In this document: positions 19,063-30,135 of the stretch, one piece after another
Position numbering within the stretch: position 1 is the first letter of the stretch
How the letters are laid out: every line of letters starts with the position of its first letter
Assembly (NCBI GenBank): GCA_964035015.1
Contig: OZ036015.1
Span: 6,154,046-6,218,045, forward strand
DNA length: 64,000 bases
Origin: Corallium rubrum
Taxonomy: Eukaryota; Cnidaria; Anthozoa; Scleralcyonacea; Coralliidae
Direction of reading: 5' to 3'
Position numbers and translations under genes: made by a program
The notes under the pieces: model-generated
Told to the model about the DNA's origin: nothing
Database searches by the model: none
The model's input: only the letters and a program-made list of their open reading frames with translations

Positions 19063-19967
19063 TAGTTGAATCGTGGAACAGTAGTTCCACTTGTGACTTA
19101 AATATATACTCATACATAGTATATAATATATTATTGTCTATTAAATATTGTATAGTCACAAAAAAATATGCGCATACACAATAAATAAAATTGTGCTTAA
19201 AATTATTAATGCCGCTCTCAAAATCGAGGAAATACGATTTCAGAGGCCGGGGTGCGCGCCTCTGTGCGCCCGGGGCGTTCCAGCCGGGACCATTAGAGTC
19301 AGGGCGCTTATATACGGGGCGGTGCAACGCGCTCGTATCGCGCTGATCGATGTGTGATGCACAAAAGGACTGGCACGAGCGTGCTTCTGAGCAAAAGTTG
19401 ATCAAAAGTGGATTTTTGGGCACTGTGATATTCTCACTGTTTTTCTTTAACTATGTAATTTCGGAGGAACCTTTTGCAATGTACTGACGAAGTACTTATT
19501 CGTTTAATGTATGAATATTTGTTTGGCGTAAAACGTTGTACTATAAAGGAGTAATTATGGATAATGACTCGATTTTTTGATGACTTCTATTGAGGGAAAA
19601 TTTCATTACAAGATTTGAGCATGTTAACAGGTTGTCCACGCCTAGGAATTCAGGTATGTTGAAGATTATAATAGTGTGGTTATATCTTAAAGTTTTCATA
19701 AAAATCGGAGTTGATTATTTGGAGATATAGCGTTCGGATGTTAGGTATTTTTATGGTTTACCTCTTGCCTGTTTAGTTCCTCCATTGCTGCAAGAGCAGT
19801 AAACAAAACTTATAGTTTTGCCATGTTACGATTCTTCGTAATTATATCAATAACTTTATCGGGTTTTTGAAGCATTGGATTAGAATAACTGTAAGCTGTA
19901 AACAAATTTTACTCTCCGATCAATTTATTAAAATACGACTTGCTGGGACGCATGCCGAGCGCATTAT

Positions 19968-20417
19968 GTGATAAACTGTCGTCCACACCTTGTAATTTTG
20001 TCATCAGATAGCCAAGATGACTTCTTGTTAGGTTTCATTGAGAAAATGCAAATTGGAGTTGATTATTTCTTGATATTCAATTGGAAAGATGACCTACCAG
20101 CTAAAATTCAATGCAAGATGTTGTCTTCTATCGAACATGGCCGAATGATAACGTGCACAAACAAAGATTTCCAAAGACTTCTTGCGTCATTTCTCTTGCG
20201 AAAGCAACGGTACGGTTCATATTTTTCAGCAACATATTGTTCATGTTTCAGCAACGACTCCGAATTTTTGGGAGTAACACCAGAGAATATATTAGCTGAA
20301 TCCACTGATATATCGTATGGCTCGGCAATTTCACCCACGTCCTCTTCCAAACTCAACTCAGAGACTTCCACATCAAGCGTATTTTACCCGCCATATCTTG
20401 GACTTTCCCTGGCTTAG
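19968..20417 (+). CDS. Unrecognised ORF in hAT-like element
   Basis: A 149-residue frame from ATG-like context to TAG. It starts MINCRPHLVILSSDSQDDFL and ends in a Ser/Thr-rich tail. I recognise no domain, no BED zinc finger and no hAT dimerisation motif. It may be a captured fragment, a spliced remnant or chance. Confidence 0.25.
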   Translation: MINCRPHLVILSSDSQDDFLLGFIEKMQIGVDYFLIFNWKDDLPAKIQCKMLSSIEHGRMITCTNKDFQRLLASFLLRKQRYGSYFSATYCSCFSNDSEFLGVTPENILAESTDISYGSAISPTSSSKLNSETSTSSVFYPPYLGLSLA

Positions 20418-21274
20418 CGTTCGTCGCTATGGTGACAGGGGACTTGTTACCAGTCCTCTGCATCACATGCACATCGATCAGCGCGCCCATTGCCGTTTTA
20501 CCGCCCCCTATATAATCGCCCTGATTAGAGTATTCAGGCTTTGCGCTCAGCCAGGCGCCCCTTTCATATAATTTCCTGGTAACTTTTCTGCTGCCAGTCC
20601 GCCCCTGAATCGATTTATGAATTCATGCGGTGATAAACGGAAGCGGTTCTGGAACAAAGTATTAGCAGCAACAATAGTTAATATCTGTATTAATACATAA
20701 CGCACTTCAGTATATGTTATTCTAATGAGCTTTGATACTCCATGTATTTTAGTTATTTCCTACAAATTAAACATAAAATGAACGATTGTTGTCGCAGTCT
20801 CTTTTACAGAACATAAAACTTTATCTATATTTGTCACATTTGAGACAGAATCTGCCTATAAATCTTCGTTTTCAACGGTACTCCATCTGCGGTACAATAA
20901 AGTATTTTAATATGCCCTATTATTGTTAGTACTTTCCTGGAGCACCGTTTATAACTCAAGAACAACACATCGGGAAGCAATAAACATTCGCGAGCATTAG
21001 TGTACGAATGGGGAGTTATCAATAGTTAACACTATAGGGAAATCCCAATTTGATGAAATGAAAAATCCCGGTATTGTAGTGGAGTACCGTAGTAGAGTAC
21101 CGTAGTAGAGAACCGTGTCTAACTAATTAAACAGGCCTTAGCCGTGACGTCGTGACATATAATATAACCAAACAGCGATATTATGTTTAGAGCATTACCA
21201 CTAATCGTTTCGCGGCGCATAAATTATAAATTTCTCACTTGATCATTAATATTTTCCGCCTGACCTATTTCAGA

Positions 21275-21607
21275 CAATCATAGAATAATTAATTGGGACA
21301 TTTTCCGCGCGAGCGCGATTTCTAACGGCATCGTAAACTCTTTGAAAAAAAAATCCGTCGCCTGCTCCAAACCACCATCACAGGTCTTCCTCTACCCTCA
21401 CAAGTCCACCCTCCCCCCTTCCCCCCACCATGCAATGTTGGTTCCTTGGGGTAGGCCTTACCCGCACCTCATACCATGTTTCTGAGCCAACATTGTATGG
21501 TGGGGGAGGGGGGGGGAGAGTAGGAGGATAACTTAACTGTGCAAAATGCATCTTTGCTTAGAAGTGACACTGTTGCAAGTTGTCCCAATGTAATTATTCC
21601 ATGATTG
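21275..21607. mobile_element. MITE unit, right copy of dimer
   Basis: Nearly identical to 18096-18441 in the same orientation, with a shorter G run. Its right end abuts the TA duplication at 21608-21609, where the RT gene resumes. Confidence 0.75.
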
Positions 21608-21609
21608 TA

Positions 21610-22633
21610 GGTCTGACTTAACACCACAAGCTTGTTGTACACACGAGGAAAAACTAGGACATACACCCATACCGTCATCTAAGTAAACGACTATTTTGTA
21701 AGCCTTGCCACGCCAGTGCTTGACCAATGGTCGCATTACCTTAGTAAAAATATAAGGCCCAGTAGCCAAACCAAAAGGCAGAACAGTAAACTTGAAGTAT
21801 TTTAGAACACCTTTAAAGACCCAAGAAAAACCTAGGAACTGCTGATCATCTGGAAAAATATCAATGTGGTGATAACCGGATTTAATGTCAAAAGAGAAAA
21901 TCCAGTTTTGAGGATAATCTGTTAGGCAACTCAGCATCGCTTTAGCATCTTCAAACTTCACTTTGAACTTTTTCAAGAAACTGTTAGGATATCTTAAATC
22001 AAGAATAAGCCTCTTTTTACCACTAGACTGAATAGAAACTGACAAGGGATTTACAACTAAGGGTGCGGACAAACATTCTAGTACCGAGCCTGACGAAATT
22101 AATTCGGTAATAGCACTTTCAACAAAGTTACTATTAGCAAACGCTGACCTGTTATTTCTGAAATGAGCACGAGGGGGCGTGGTCAAAAAGGGAATAATAT
22201 AACCCCGCAAAATCGAATCTATTATAAATTGAGGTGCCTGAATAAATTGCCAAAACTGAATATGGGACCGCAACCTACCTTTAACTTTTACAGGTTTTGA
22301 ATTCTCTGAGAATTCGTGAACACTATCAGGCACTTCATCAACAAACTCCAAACTGGAGGAATTAAGACAATAATTATGATACTCATCTTTCTCTAGTCTT
22401 TCAGCAGCAGCCTTGTGTCTTGGTTCTGTTACATCCGTGGTTACATCAACAACGGGTGGTTGAAGTTGTTGCTGCGGATCCACGGCTATCGGTTCGATAT
22501 CTATTGCTACAGACTGGAGAGCCTGCCCAATGGCCACGCTGCCCGCAGCTGAAGCACTTATCGGTGGGCTGTGGTTGACGACCGGCACGAAAGGACTGAC
22601 GAAAGGGCTGAAAACGCTGTGGCTGAAATCCAA
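21610..22633 (-). CDS. DIRS element 1 reverse transcriptase, N-terminal part
   Basis: Copies the element RNA into DNA. The frame has a Pro/Gln-rich lead, then RT motifs in order: LVVNPLSV, KKRLILDLRYPN, WIFSFDIKSGYHHI (first catalytic Asp), VLPFGLATGPYIFTKV, and the active-site box VVYLDDGMG. It ends at KSDL, where the TA-flanked insertion begins; the gene resumes at 18093. Up to the insertion the frame is open. Confidence 0.88.
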
Positions 22634-23290
22634 GTGTTGCTTCTGTCTCGGATGACGGTTGCTGTTGGCGAAACCCCACTTTCACAGGCTTCTTCGACTG
22701 CTTCTTGAGCTTAATCTTAGCGATAGCTCGCTTTTCGCGGAACGCAACTTCTTCTCGTCTTCCGAATCTTCAGCTAGATCATCGGATTCGTATTCTTCTA
22801 CAGCTGTCCAACCAGCGGGGCTTTTGTCTGCGAACCGAATTAACTTGTTTCTCTTGTTGACCAGCGATTTGAGCTTCTCAAGCTCGGCGTTGACCTTTGT
22901 CAAATGTCCACCTAGCAAGCTCTTAGAAGCTAACTCGAGGCTGTCAAGAATAATCGTGTTGAATTCGTACTGAATCTTGTTTCCTTTAAACTTAAAGGAA
23001 CCAGTGGCTTTTGATTCTCTCTTCAACTTTTTTATCTGAGACGCCCGGAACTCCTCTTTCTCTTCTAGGCTTCGTTTAAACGTCGATAACTTTTGGTCCA
23101 ACTTTGAATTCAAGAGTTGTACAAATTGATGAAAGGCTTGATCTTGACTGCTGGCACTCGGGTTGGAACCAAGGTGCGACGAGAACTGTGTATCGACGTT
23201 TGGTCTCCCAGAGACTTCAGTATCGCTTGCCAAGAGATCGCGTTCTGTGTCCGACGCCATATAGGACGGGTATGACGTAACTGCATACAT
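22446..23290 (-). CDS. DIRS element 1 Gag-like protein with CCHC-type knuckle
   Basis: The likely nucleic-acid-binding protein of the element. Frame 22682-23290 starts near MASDTERDLLASDTEVSG and includes a charged helical stretch (LEEKEEFRASQIKKLKRESK), which may be a coiled coil. The following frame (22446-22685) has a Gln/Arg-rich segment and CFSCGQRGHWAGSPVC, a zinc-knuckle-like C-x2-C-x4-H-x6-C. The two frames differ by one base near 22750, so the gene carries a one-base frameshift in this copy. The start inside repeat A1 versus the Met at 23259 cannot be decided. Confidence 0.7.
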
Positions 23291-23312
23291 TCCGTAACGC
23301 TACAAAGTACAT

Positions 23313-24488
23313 AAATTCTTTATGCAGTCCTGAGTCCTCGATCTCTGAATAAATTTTCCTTGATATGACTGAAATTCTCAATTATTTGATTTTACATTGT
23401 ACATAGAAATTTCTTGATCAGTTCTGGAGATATGTATTAATTAATACAGTACTGCTGAGAAGTAACCTACAGTACATCATACATTCACATTATCGCTCAT
23501 TCGTGTGAGTGCAAGTGACTATAAAACTTAATTATATACTGTATAGACACAGTGGTTGAGTTGCCGCTTTGTGCAGCAAACAGATAATCTTATTTTCAGT
23601 CATTAACACAGAACCAAGGACCCCATTGGTTTGATTTAGGTTATTGTTGTATAGGCTACTTATAAGCAGTACTGTCTATTCACATTGTCTATGCTCATGT
23701 ATATCAGCCTTCGTATAATGAATCTGTTAAAAATTATGTACACTTAGTTTTGTATTGAATATAATGAATTTCCTGAAATTATACATAATTATACTGTATT
23801 TTATATCGTAGATATCATTTGTGTTAACCCATTCCTGTCTAGATGACCTTGACCATTTTACTTATTAATTACCTAAATAATACAAATGTTTTGTATTTTT
23901 TGGGAAGGTCATCTAGCCTGTAATAAGTTACATACAGTAGAAAATAAATTGTAATTTATAGTCTATATTATAAAAAAATAAACCAAGAATGTACAGTAGG
24001 CCACCATGGAAGTACACATGTTAAGTGTATACCCAGGAAACAGGCCTCAGCCACCTTGCTAACACAATAATGTGTGCAGGAACAGGCTCTCATTTTGTTC
24101 ATACTAAATATAGTATGAAGGCCACCATGGAAGTACATGTCAAACATGCACCCAGGAAACAGGCCATGCCACCTTGCAAACACAGTGAAGTGTCCAGGAA
24201 CAGGCATCATCTGGCCACCCATGTAGGGAGCAGGCCACTTTAATTATCAAGTACATAATGTCTCCCATGTCTGGTTTAATATGTTAATAATTGATTGTTA
24301 TACTGTATTTAAATGCAGCGACATAATTGTAATTAATATTAAATCAAAGCAATTCAATGTTTTTCTGCTCTTAATATTTTTACTGATTTTATTCAATTAA
24401 TACAAGATTGCCTATAACATTATGCCATCTTTTTAGAAAACATTGCCCCTAATTTTAGAACATTTCAAAATCACATATATTTTCAGAC
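23313..24488. other. Intervening AT-rich DNA with a ~120-bp tandem repeat
   Basis: No gene seen. At 24000-24240, two units share CCACCATGGAAGTACA, CACCCAGGAAACAGGCC and GTCCAGGAACAGG. Related units reappear at 29940-30040, on the other side of DIRS element 2. That element therefore appears to have inserted into a repeat-containing stretch, which could be the 3' flank of the Helitron. Confidence 0.6.
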
Positions 24489-25227
24489 ATTAACTGCCAG
24501 ATCTTCGTTCTTGGTTGGAGGTAGGTGCCATAGGTGGCCAAGGCTAAGCAATCTAGCCGTAAGCAATGAGCAATGCAACATAGCAAGCAATTGAGCAATT
24601 CCGACTTCGGGGCAAGCAATTGAGCAATCCCGACTTCGGGACAAGATTGTAAGCAGTAAGAGGTCACCATGACAACTCTGCCAAGGCAGACCTCCCGGCA
24701 CCTGTCACACTGAATAATCAGTGGAATATGTATTACGTATAACACGAGTCTAACTTACTTACCTGAAAGGGGGTGGGGGAAGGGTGGGGGAACAAGCGAC
24801 AATCCAATGCAAAAGACACGAGAGCTGAGCAACAGGCTAGCAAGCAAAGCCAGCAAAGATAGCAGCAACGCTATACAGACACAAGCCCCGCCAAATGGGA
24901 ACCGTGCGTGTGCGCCCCTGGGCCTCCTCAAGATCTTGGAACTCCCCAAGATCGTAAGGGGTAGTCCGCTGGCTAACTACATCGGCAGCTAACTTTGCTT
25001 AAATTACATTTAACCACATTTAACTGCCAGATCTTCGTTCTTGGTTGGAGGTAGGTGCCATAGGTGGCCAAGGCTAAGCAATCTAGCCGTAAGCAATGAG
25101 CAATGCAACATAGCAAGCAATTGAGCAATTCCGACTTCGGGGCAAGCAATTGAGCAATCCCGACTTCGGGACAAGATTGTAAGCAGTAAGAGGTCACCAT
25201 GACAACTCTGCCAAGGCAGACCTCCCA
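24489..25227. repeat. Split direct repeat cluster B2-A2-B1 of DIRS element 2
   Basis: B2 (24489-24697) and B1 (25021-25227) are about 208 bp and appear almost identical. A2 (24793-25020) directly abuts B1 and matches A1 at 29699-29937, which lacks one C in a run. Confidence 0.88.
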
Positions 25228-25440
25228 ATACTGGTCAGTCCTTCAAGCACTAAGGATGTACGACGACATCACATGCTTGAAGAAGGAGATGTCGTGGCAG
25301 AGTGCCATGGAATCTGACTCCAACACTGACCATCTTCACTGTCGGCTGGGCCACCGGCTCAGAAGGCACCTACCCATGCAATTTCGTACAGGAGACATAA
25401 TAGGCAAGAAACAACAACCAAGGAATTGCCAACCTATCTT

Positions 25441-26214
25441 TATTGACACCTGTGTCTAGCCACGTTAGCTAAAACGTTCCGATGTGTCCGAATATAAGAC
25501 TGGTACGCATTACTAGTCCACCGTCCTAACGTTTGAATTAAGTGGTCGGGAACACCGGCAGCGGCAGCTGTTGTAGCTGCACCAATACGAAAGCTATGCA
25601 TGGCTACCAAAATATCCTTTGATCCCAGCGGTTTCTAAAAGACCGCGAAGTTTTTTCGTCAGAAATGAGCGCGATAAGGGGAAACCATCGGACCGCACGA
25701 AAAGAGGACCAGGATGGCTTCCTCGTCGTTCCAAGTAGCTCATCAGTGAATCCACGGGGCAGATTGGCGGACTACCGCGACCGAGGGTAATCACGCATCC
25801 TTTGTGGAATGGGCCGGTTTTAGAGGCCTTAATGCAGACTTGAATGCAAGACGGATTACAGCGACGGTCTACCGTCACGTCACCGACTGAAAGATGATGA
25901 GAGGGCGAGCAAGTCGCTCCTGGTTGTACGGGCTTTAGAGACGCTGCGAGATTGGTAGCAAATAAGCAGAGAGTCCATTCTTCAGCAGGAAAGGGAGAGT
26001 CATCTGGATGAACCCGACCATTCATTCGGCAGAAGTTTGTGGATAAACGTTGCGCCGAGCTGTAGGTCTTCCGTGTCGACGGAGCTAAGCCTTGCAAAAG
26101 AAAGGAGTGGCATTGTTCTTCTAATGAACTGGCGCCAGTTGACGCAGAAGGCCATTTGACACGGCAATCGGCTGCGGTAGTGCTTCTGGAGCTAGCTGTC
26201 GAAACACCTGCCAA
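25441..26214 (-). pseudogene. DIRS element 2 tyrosine recombinase, internally deleted
   Basis: The N-terminal part (QGLAPSTRKTYSSAQRL, PFPAEEWTLCLFATNLA) matches element 3, but about 90-110 residues are missing after AASLKP. The missing segment holds the first catalytic Arg in element 3. The frame resumes at CIKASKTGPFHKGCV and runs to GYFGSHA, where a frameshift occurs. The downstream frame carries the HSFRIGAAT and LGRWTSNAYQSYIRT boxes to a stop near 25441. With the Arg deleted, this recombinase cannot be functional. Confidence 0.8.
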
Positions 26215-27690
26215 TTGAAACGTGAACGAGCGTCAGCAACACGATTCTCGCGTCCAGGAAGATGTTTTGCTTCAAACGAAAAAATATAGCGCGCAGCCGC
26301 CATCAGCAGTGCGCGCAGCAAATGCATAATCGGTTGATCTTTTGATGTGCGAGAGTTGAGGACGTAAACGATCGAAACATTATCTAAGTAAAAACAGACA
26401 CGTTGTCGAGACCACTTGTGCCCCCATAAATGAGCTGCTACCACCACTGGAAACAACTCCTTATACGCAATAGATAAGCTTGGTTGAGAGGGCATCCAAG
26501 GCTGGTTGAACCACTCCCGTTGGTAAGTGCTTCATATCCGACGGCACCGGCTGCATCCGAAGTAACTTGCAGGTCCGCGACCGGGACAAGAGCTGGGAGA
26601 AGAAAGAAATTTGTGCCATTCCATGCTTGGACAAAATCAATCCACCATTGCAGATCTTTACGGAACTCGCTGTTCAGGCGAATAGGATGATCGCGACGGC
26701 GAAAACCAGATAGCAAATCGATCATGCGACGCAAGAAGGTGCGCCCAGGCCAAACCACTAGACACGCATGGTGAAGGGTACCAGTTAGTGACTCTAACTG
26801 CGTTCTGGAGCACCATTTGCGACAACGCCCAGCTTTTCAAGTATAGCAGAGAGCAGACAACTTGTTGTCAGGCAAGCGAGCGATTTGCTTCACGGAATCG
26901 AGCTCAATACCAAGAACTACGAGACAGGTAGTGGGGCCCACTGTCTTACCAGGATGTAAAGGTAAGCCTAATGCTTCGCAAACGGACGAGACCAAAGTCA
27001 AATTATGCGCGCATTGAGGCGAATTGGGAGGGCCAGCCGTGATGTAATCATCCAAATAGTGTAGGAGGTCAGCTATGGAATAGTTGTGCTGCAGAATCCA
27101 TTCTACTAAGTCAGCAATCGAATTGAAAATAAGTGGCGCCGATCGTAGACCAAAGGGCAAGGCGAGATCAATGTAAAATTTTCTTCCTCCATCTCATGCC
27201 AAGCAAAACCCGCTGTAATGGAGAAATGGCAACCTTACGATAGGCACTTTGGACATCGAATTTGGCCACTAACGCGCCTCGTCCAAAACGACTAACAATC
27301 GCGACCACGTCATCGAATTTGATATACCGGAGAGAAAATTGATCCGGGTTTATACCATCGTTGACACTATGACCCGTGCATTAGGCGCCATTCCCCGGTT
27401 GACCGGACTTCGGAATTACCCCCAAAGCTGCTAACGTGGAGGTTGGAGAGAGGTGGGGTATCGAAAGGACCCGCAACCCCTCCCAAGACCACTTCGTTTT
27501 GTAATTAGGCGTCGACTACGTCTGGGTGTTGGTAGGCAGAAGCTTATTTTTACGAGCGGACACTAAAGGAAGCTGCTGATCGAACCCCAGATCAACCCAC
27601 TTCGAATGCCTGTTAAGACATAGTCGACCTTGCGACGATCAGGATGACGCACGAGTTCGGAGGTGAACCTCTGTAATTGAGCGGAGAACC
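26121..27690 (-). pseudogene. DIRS element 2 RT/RNase H, multiply frameshifted
   Basis: Pieces on three minus frames follow the order of element 3. A start like RHPDRRKVDYVLTGI lies near 27640. FGRGALVAKFDVQSAYRK is near 27260. The piece at 26837-27160 has PFGLRSAPLIFNSIADLVEW and the active-site box LHYLDDYITAGPP. The piece at 26658-26840 is frame-disturbed. The piece at 26438-26758 has VWPGRTFLRRMIDLLSGFRR and the RNase H start VTSDAAGAVGYEA. The piece at 26121-26495 has YKELFPVVVAAHLWGHKW, YLDNVSIVYVLNSRTSKD and LPGRENRVADARSRF. At least four frame breaks make it inactive. Confidence 0.85.
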
Positions 27691-27769
27691 ATGGAAACAG
27701 GAGGCAGCGACCCTGCAGCACAATCAACGAGCTATAACTTCTACTACGACACTGCGCAAGGTTACAAGA

Positions 27770-27840
27770 GTTTTTTTGATTTTTTTTTTTGGGTGGGTGG
27801 GTGGGGGTGGGGGGTGGGGAGGGGGGGGTGTATTGAAAAA
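27770..27840. repeat. T-run and G-rich tract
   Basis: A run of T followed by GGGTGGG repeats and G9, inside DIRS element 2 between the RT remnant and gag. Low complexity. Confidence 0.8.
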
Positions 27841-28353
27841 AACGATCACTACTCGCTACGGCCTAGAGCCCACTTAAGCTGCATTTTACTAACTCAGGAA
27901 AGAAGTTCCCAAGTCGTGGAACTCCCCCCGTATAACCAAGGCATACCGTGAAGACTTATAATGAAGTTATAATGAAGACTAAACTAAGTATTCTGTTCGG
28001 TGTCGGTGGATGCTGACAAAGAGAACTGCATACTCGTCGCGCATGGACTAAGCGTGCCCCCCGCCCCCCGGTTGCTACAGTTTTTTGCGTAAACTACCTA
28101 AGCAACAACACTGAGTAGTAACGAAGAGTAACATTCCGTCCTAAGACACGAGCTACTACTGCTAACAACAAGTCTAACTGTAAAAAACAACATTACGGAT
28201 AACATACATATAGAACTAACTCCTGGGTTATAAGCCCAACAGTCAAGCAATATCCGAGCACAATTGTGTAAAAACCGTAGGGCTAGAGGGCCTACGCTTC
28301 AGACCGTTAGCATGTATAAAAGTTAATACTCAATGCTTCTTGCGCTTGTTACG

Positions 28354-29670
28354 TTAATTGGGCGAACGATCTTGCCCATACGAGGCCGTACACTCGCTCG
28401 AACGGTGATTTGCTGAGCATCTCAAACAGCTATGCTTAAAGCGACACTGGTTAGATGGGGCAACACAGTGTCCTCTATTCCACGAAGTACAGAGGACTGT
28501 AGCTGCAGGATTCCCTTGCGCTTCAACGCCGGGCGATGTTAGTCGGTTTTCTTGGCTACGAACGGTTGAACCAGCCGTGTGGAAGTTAAACAATTGAACA
28601 TTTATGTGCGACCAATCGACAAGGTCAGTGGCTGCAGCATGTTGCCGAAAAGCAATATCATAACACAACCAAGCTTTGCCTTGAAATTGGCGAAATGTGC
28701 GCAAGATCAACAATTTATATACTGTTAGGTCTTTCCACCGGTGCGGGTAATGGGTAGTTAGGACTAAGCTAAACACAGTGAAAGCCTCTAACCACGAAAT
28801 GATATCGACAATCTCGCGACGCGGTTTTTTGGATGAGCCCGTTAAAACTAAACGACCATCAAGCAATAGCTGTGGTTCATTATCTTGTGGCGAGGCATTC
28901 TCAGGTAGCAGGTCGCACAAGTTGATGAACTTGCCGGTCAGAATCATCGAAACTGTCTTATACGGGACCGGAGTGTAACTGGGGCCGATCACGAACGGTT
29001 GTTGCGAAGAACTTGTTTGGTACAACGATGGTTGCATTGGGTTGTTAACCGAAGGCAATGAGGACGACGTTAACACGGTATCAAGACTAGATGGACTTGG
29101 TGCTATAGACAAGGGTGGACCCGATGCAACAACAGGATTTGTAAAGGTATTAACAAAAGATGGAACGAGCCTACCTTGTCCCTGCGATTGAAAATATGGA
29201 GTTGGCATACCACCTGAAGCAGCATTGGAATGCAGGGGTTGTTGGCCAATGTTTTCCATCATTTGTGTCTCGGTTCTCAGTGCGTTAGGATGTCCAGCAG
29301 ATAAAGAGTCTTGACCATGGATGGCTGGACGTGATGGAAGGTTGGACGACAAAACTGCAGTGGCCGTAGCTGGAAGAGGACTCGAAGTCGACGGAAAGCT
29401 CGGGGACGACGTGGACGGTGGAATACGCGAAGAAACAGCGGAATCTACCAACTGGATCAATGATCCTTCAAGGGCGGAGACTACCGCGTTTACTAGCTCA
29501 TTGGGGGCTGTAGTCACAGGCGTAGTAGTGGCGCTATTCGATGAGGTTGCCAAATTGTTTGAAGACACTGTATATCCACTCGAGCTAGCTAGTGGAAGTG
29601 CTTGGCGAAAAAGCGCTTTCCTGGCTATTGCGGGTATGTCGAGGCATAGCGTTACTGTGCCAAACGACAC
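28354..29670 (-). CDS. DIRS element 2 Gag-like protein with CCCH-type motif
   Basis: A 438-residue open frame. The N-terminal half is Ser/Thr/Pro-rich. The C-terminal half has a conserved block (QQPFVIGPSYTPVP, LLLDGRLVLTGSSKKPRR, KLLILRTFRQFQGKAWLCYD, VDWSHINVQLFNFHTAG). It ends with CTSWNRGHCVAPSNQCRFKH, spacing C-x7-C-x6-C-x3-H, followed by more Cys (SCLRC). This is a CCCH-like rather than CCHC-like zinc motif. The block and motif recur in element 3 (53713-54417). The frame looks intact although the rest of the element is broken. Confidence 0.75.
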   Translation of the reverse strand: MSFGTVTLCLDIPAIARKALFRQALPLASSSGYTVSSNNLATSSNSATTTPVTTAPNELVNAVVSALEGSLIQLVDSAVSSRIPPSTSSPSFPSTSSPLPATATAVLSSNLPSRPAIHGQDSLSAGHPNALRTETQMMENIGQQPLHSNAASGGMPTPYFQSQGQGRLVPSFVNTFTNPVVASGPPLSIAPSPSSLDTVLTSSSLPSVNNPMQPSLYQTSSSQQPFVIGPSYTPVPYKTVSMILTGKFINLCDLLPENASPQDNEPQLLLDGRLVLTGSSKKPRREIVDIISWLEAFTVFSLVLTTHYPHRWKDLTVYKLLILRTFRQFQGKAWLCYDIAFRQHAAATDLVDWSHINVQLFNFHTAGSTVRSQENRLTSPGVEAQGNPAATVLCTSWNRGHCVAPSNQCRFKHSCLRCSANHRSSECTASYGQDRSPN

Positions 29671-29937
29671 TGCAAGCTATTAGCAATAAACAAAAGGAAC
29701 AACCGACAATCCAATGCAAAAGACACGAGAGCTGAGCAACAGGCTAGCAAGCAAAGCCAGCAAAGATAGCAGCAACGCTATACAGACACAAGCCCCGCCA
29801 AATGGGAACCGTGCGTGTGCGCCCTGGGCCTCCTCAAGATCTTGGAACTCCCCAAGATCGTAAGGGGTAGTCCGCTGGCTAACTACATCGGCAGCTAACT
29901 TTGCTTAAATTACATTTAACCACATTTTGAGACACAA

Positions 29938-30135
29938 TGTACACACCACCTTGAAAGTACATGAAAACATGCACCCAGGAACCAGGCAAAGGCCACCATG
30001 AAAACACATAAAAAAGTGTCCAGGAACAGGCCTATAATAAGTCACATTCTTGGTATATATTTGTTATCATACCTTCTATTAAATTGCATTTACAATTTAA
30101 TCTGCTAGTCTTTCTGATGACTAACTATCTGGTAC
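29938..30135. other. Flank between DIRS element 2 and Helitron coding end
   Basis: Holds one unit of the CACCCAGGAACCAGGC / GTCCAGGAACAGGCC repeat also seen at 24000-24240. No gene. Confidence 0.6.

Larger units (their letters stand above)
18566..20607. mobile_element. hAT-like DNA transposon nested in the dimer spacer
   Basis: Ends CAGAGGCGGACTGGC and GCCAGTCCGCCCCTG are inverted repeats (one mismatch), flanked by an exact 8-bp duplication AATCGATT at 18558-18565 and 20608-20615. CAG...CTG ends with 8-bp duplications define the hAT superfamily. No transposase domain is recognised. The interior has an inverted pair of GC-rich blocks (about 19245-19360 and 20455-20570) that may mark a further nested relative. 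Confidence 0.85.
18096..21607. mobile_element. TA-flanked direct dimer of a Tc1/mariner-like MITE, enclosing other DNA
   Basis: Outer ends are inverted repeats CAATCATAGAATAATT (18096) and AATTATTCCATGATTG (to 21607), flanked by TA on both sides. Removing the insert restores the RT frame across the site. Two direct copies of a MITE unit of about 340 bp, with the same inverted ends and a G-run hairpin, occupy 18096-18441 and 21275-21607. The spacer (18442-21274) holds a hAT-like element and about 0.8 kb of other sequence. The left copy's poly-G run is longer. Confidence 0.75.
15280..23312 (-). mobile_element. DIRS-order element 1 (PAT/Ngaro-like split direct repeats)
   Basis: Minus-strand order is repeat A1 (23263-23312), gag, RT/RNase H, tyrosine recombinase, B1 (15555-15661), A2 (15506-15555), a 120-bp spacer, and B2 (15280-15385). 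A copies share AGGACGGGTATGACGTAACT. B copies share TACTCTATTACATCGAGTAT. This A1-B1-A2-B2 layout is known for PAT and Ngaro-type DIRS elements, which integrate through a tyrosine recombinase instead of a DDE integrase. The RT gene is interrupted by a 3.5-kb insertion (18096-21607). Confidence 0.85.
24489..29937 (-). mobile_element. DIRS-order element 2 (split direct repeats, decayed)
   Basis: Minus-strand layout is A1 (29699-29937), gag, RT/RNase H, tyrosine recombinase, B1 (25021-25227), A2 (about 24793-25020), and B2 (24489-24697). A copies share CAAGCAAAGCCAGCAAAGAT and GATCGTAAGGGGTAGTCCGC. B copies share TAACTGCCAGATCTTCGTTC. This is the same A1-B1-A2-B2 logic as element 1, with unrelated repeats. 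Coding frames are broken in several places. Proteins are closest to those of element 3 at 53.7-58.3 kb. Confidence 0.85.

Noticed and set aside
22659..22973. 104-residue plus-strand frame
   Set aside because: Shadow of the DIRS gag frame on the minus strand.
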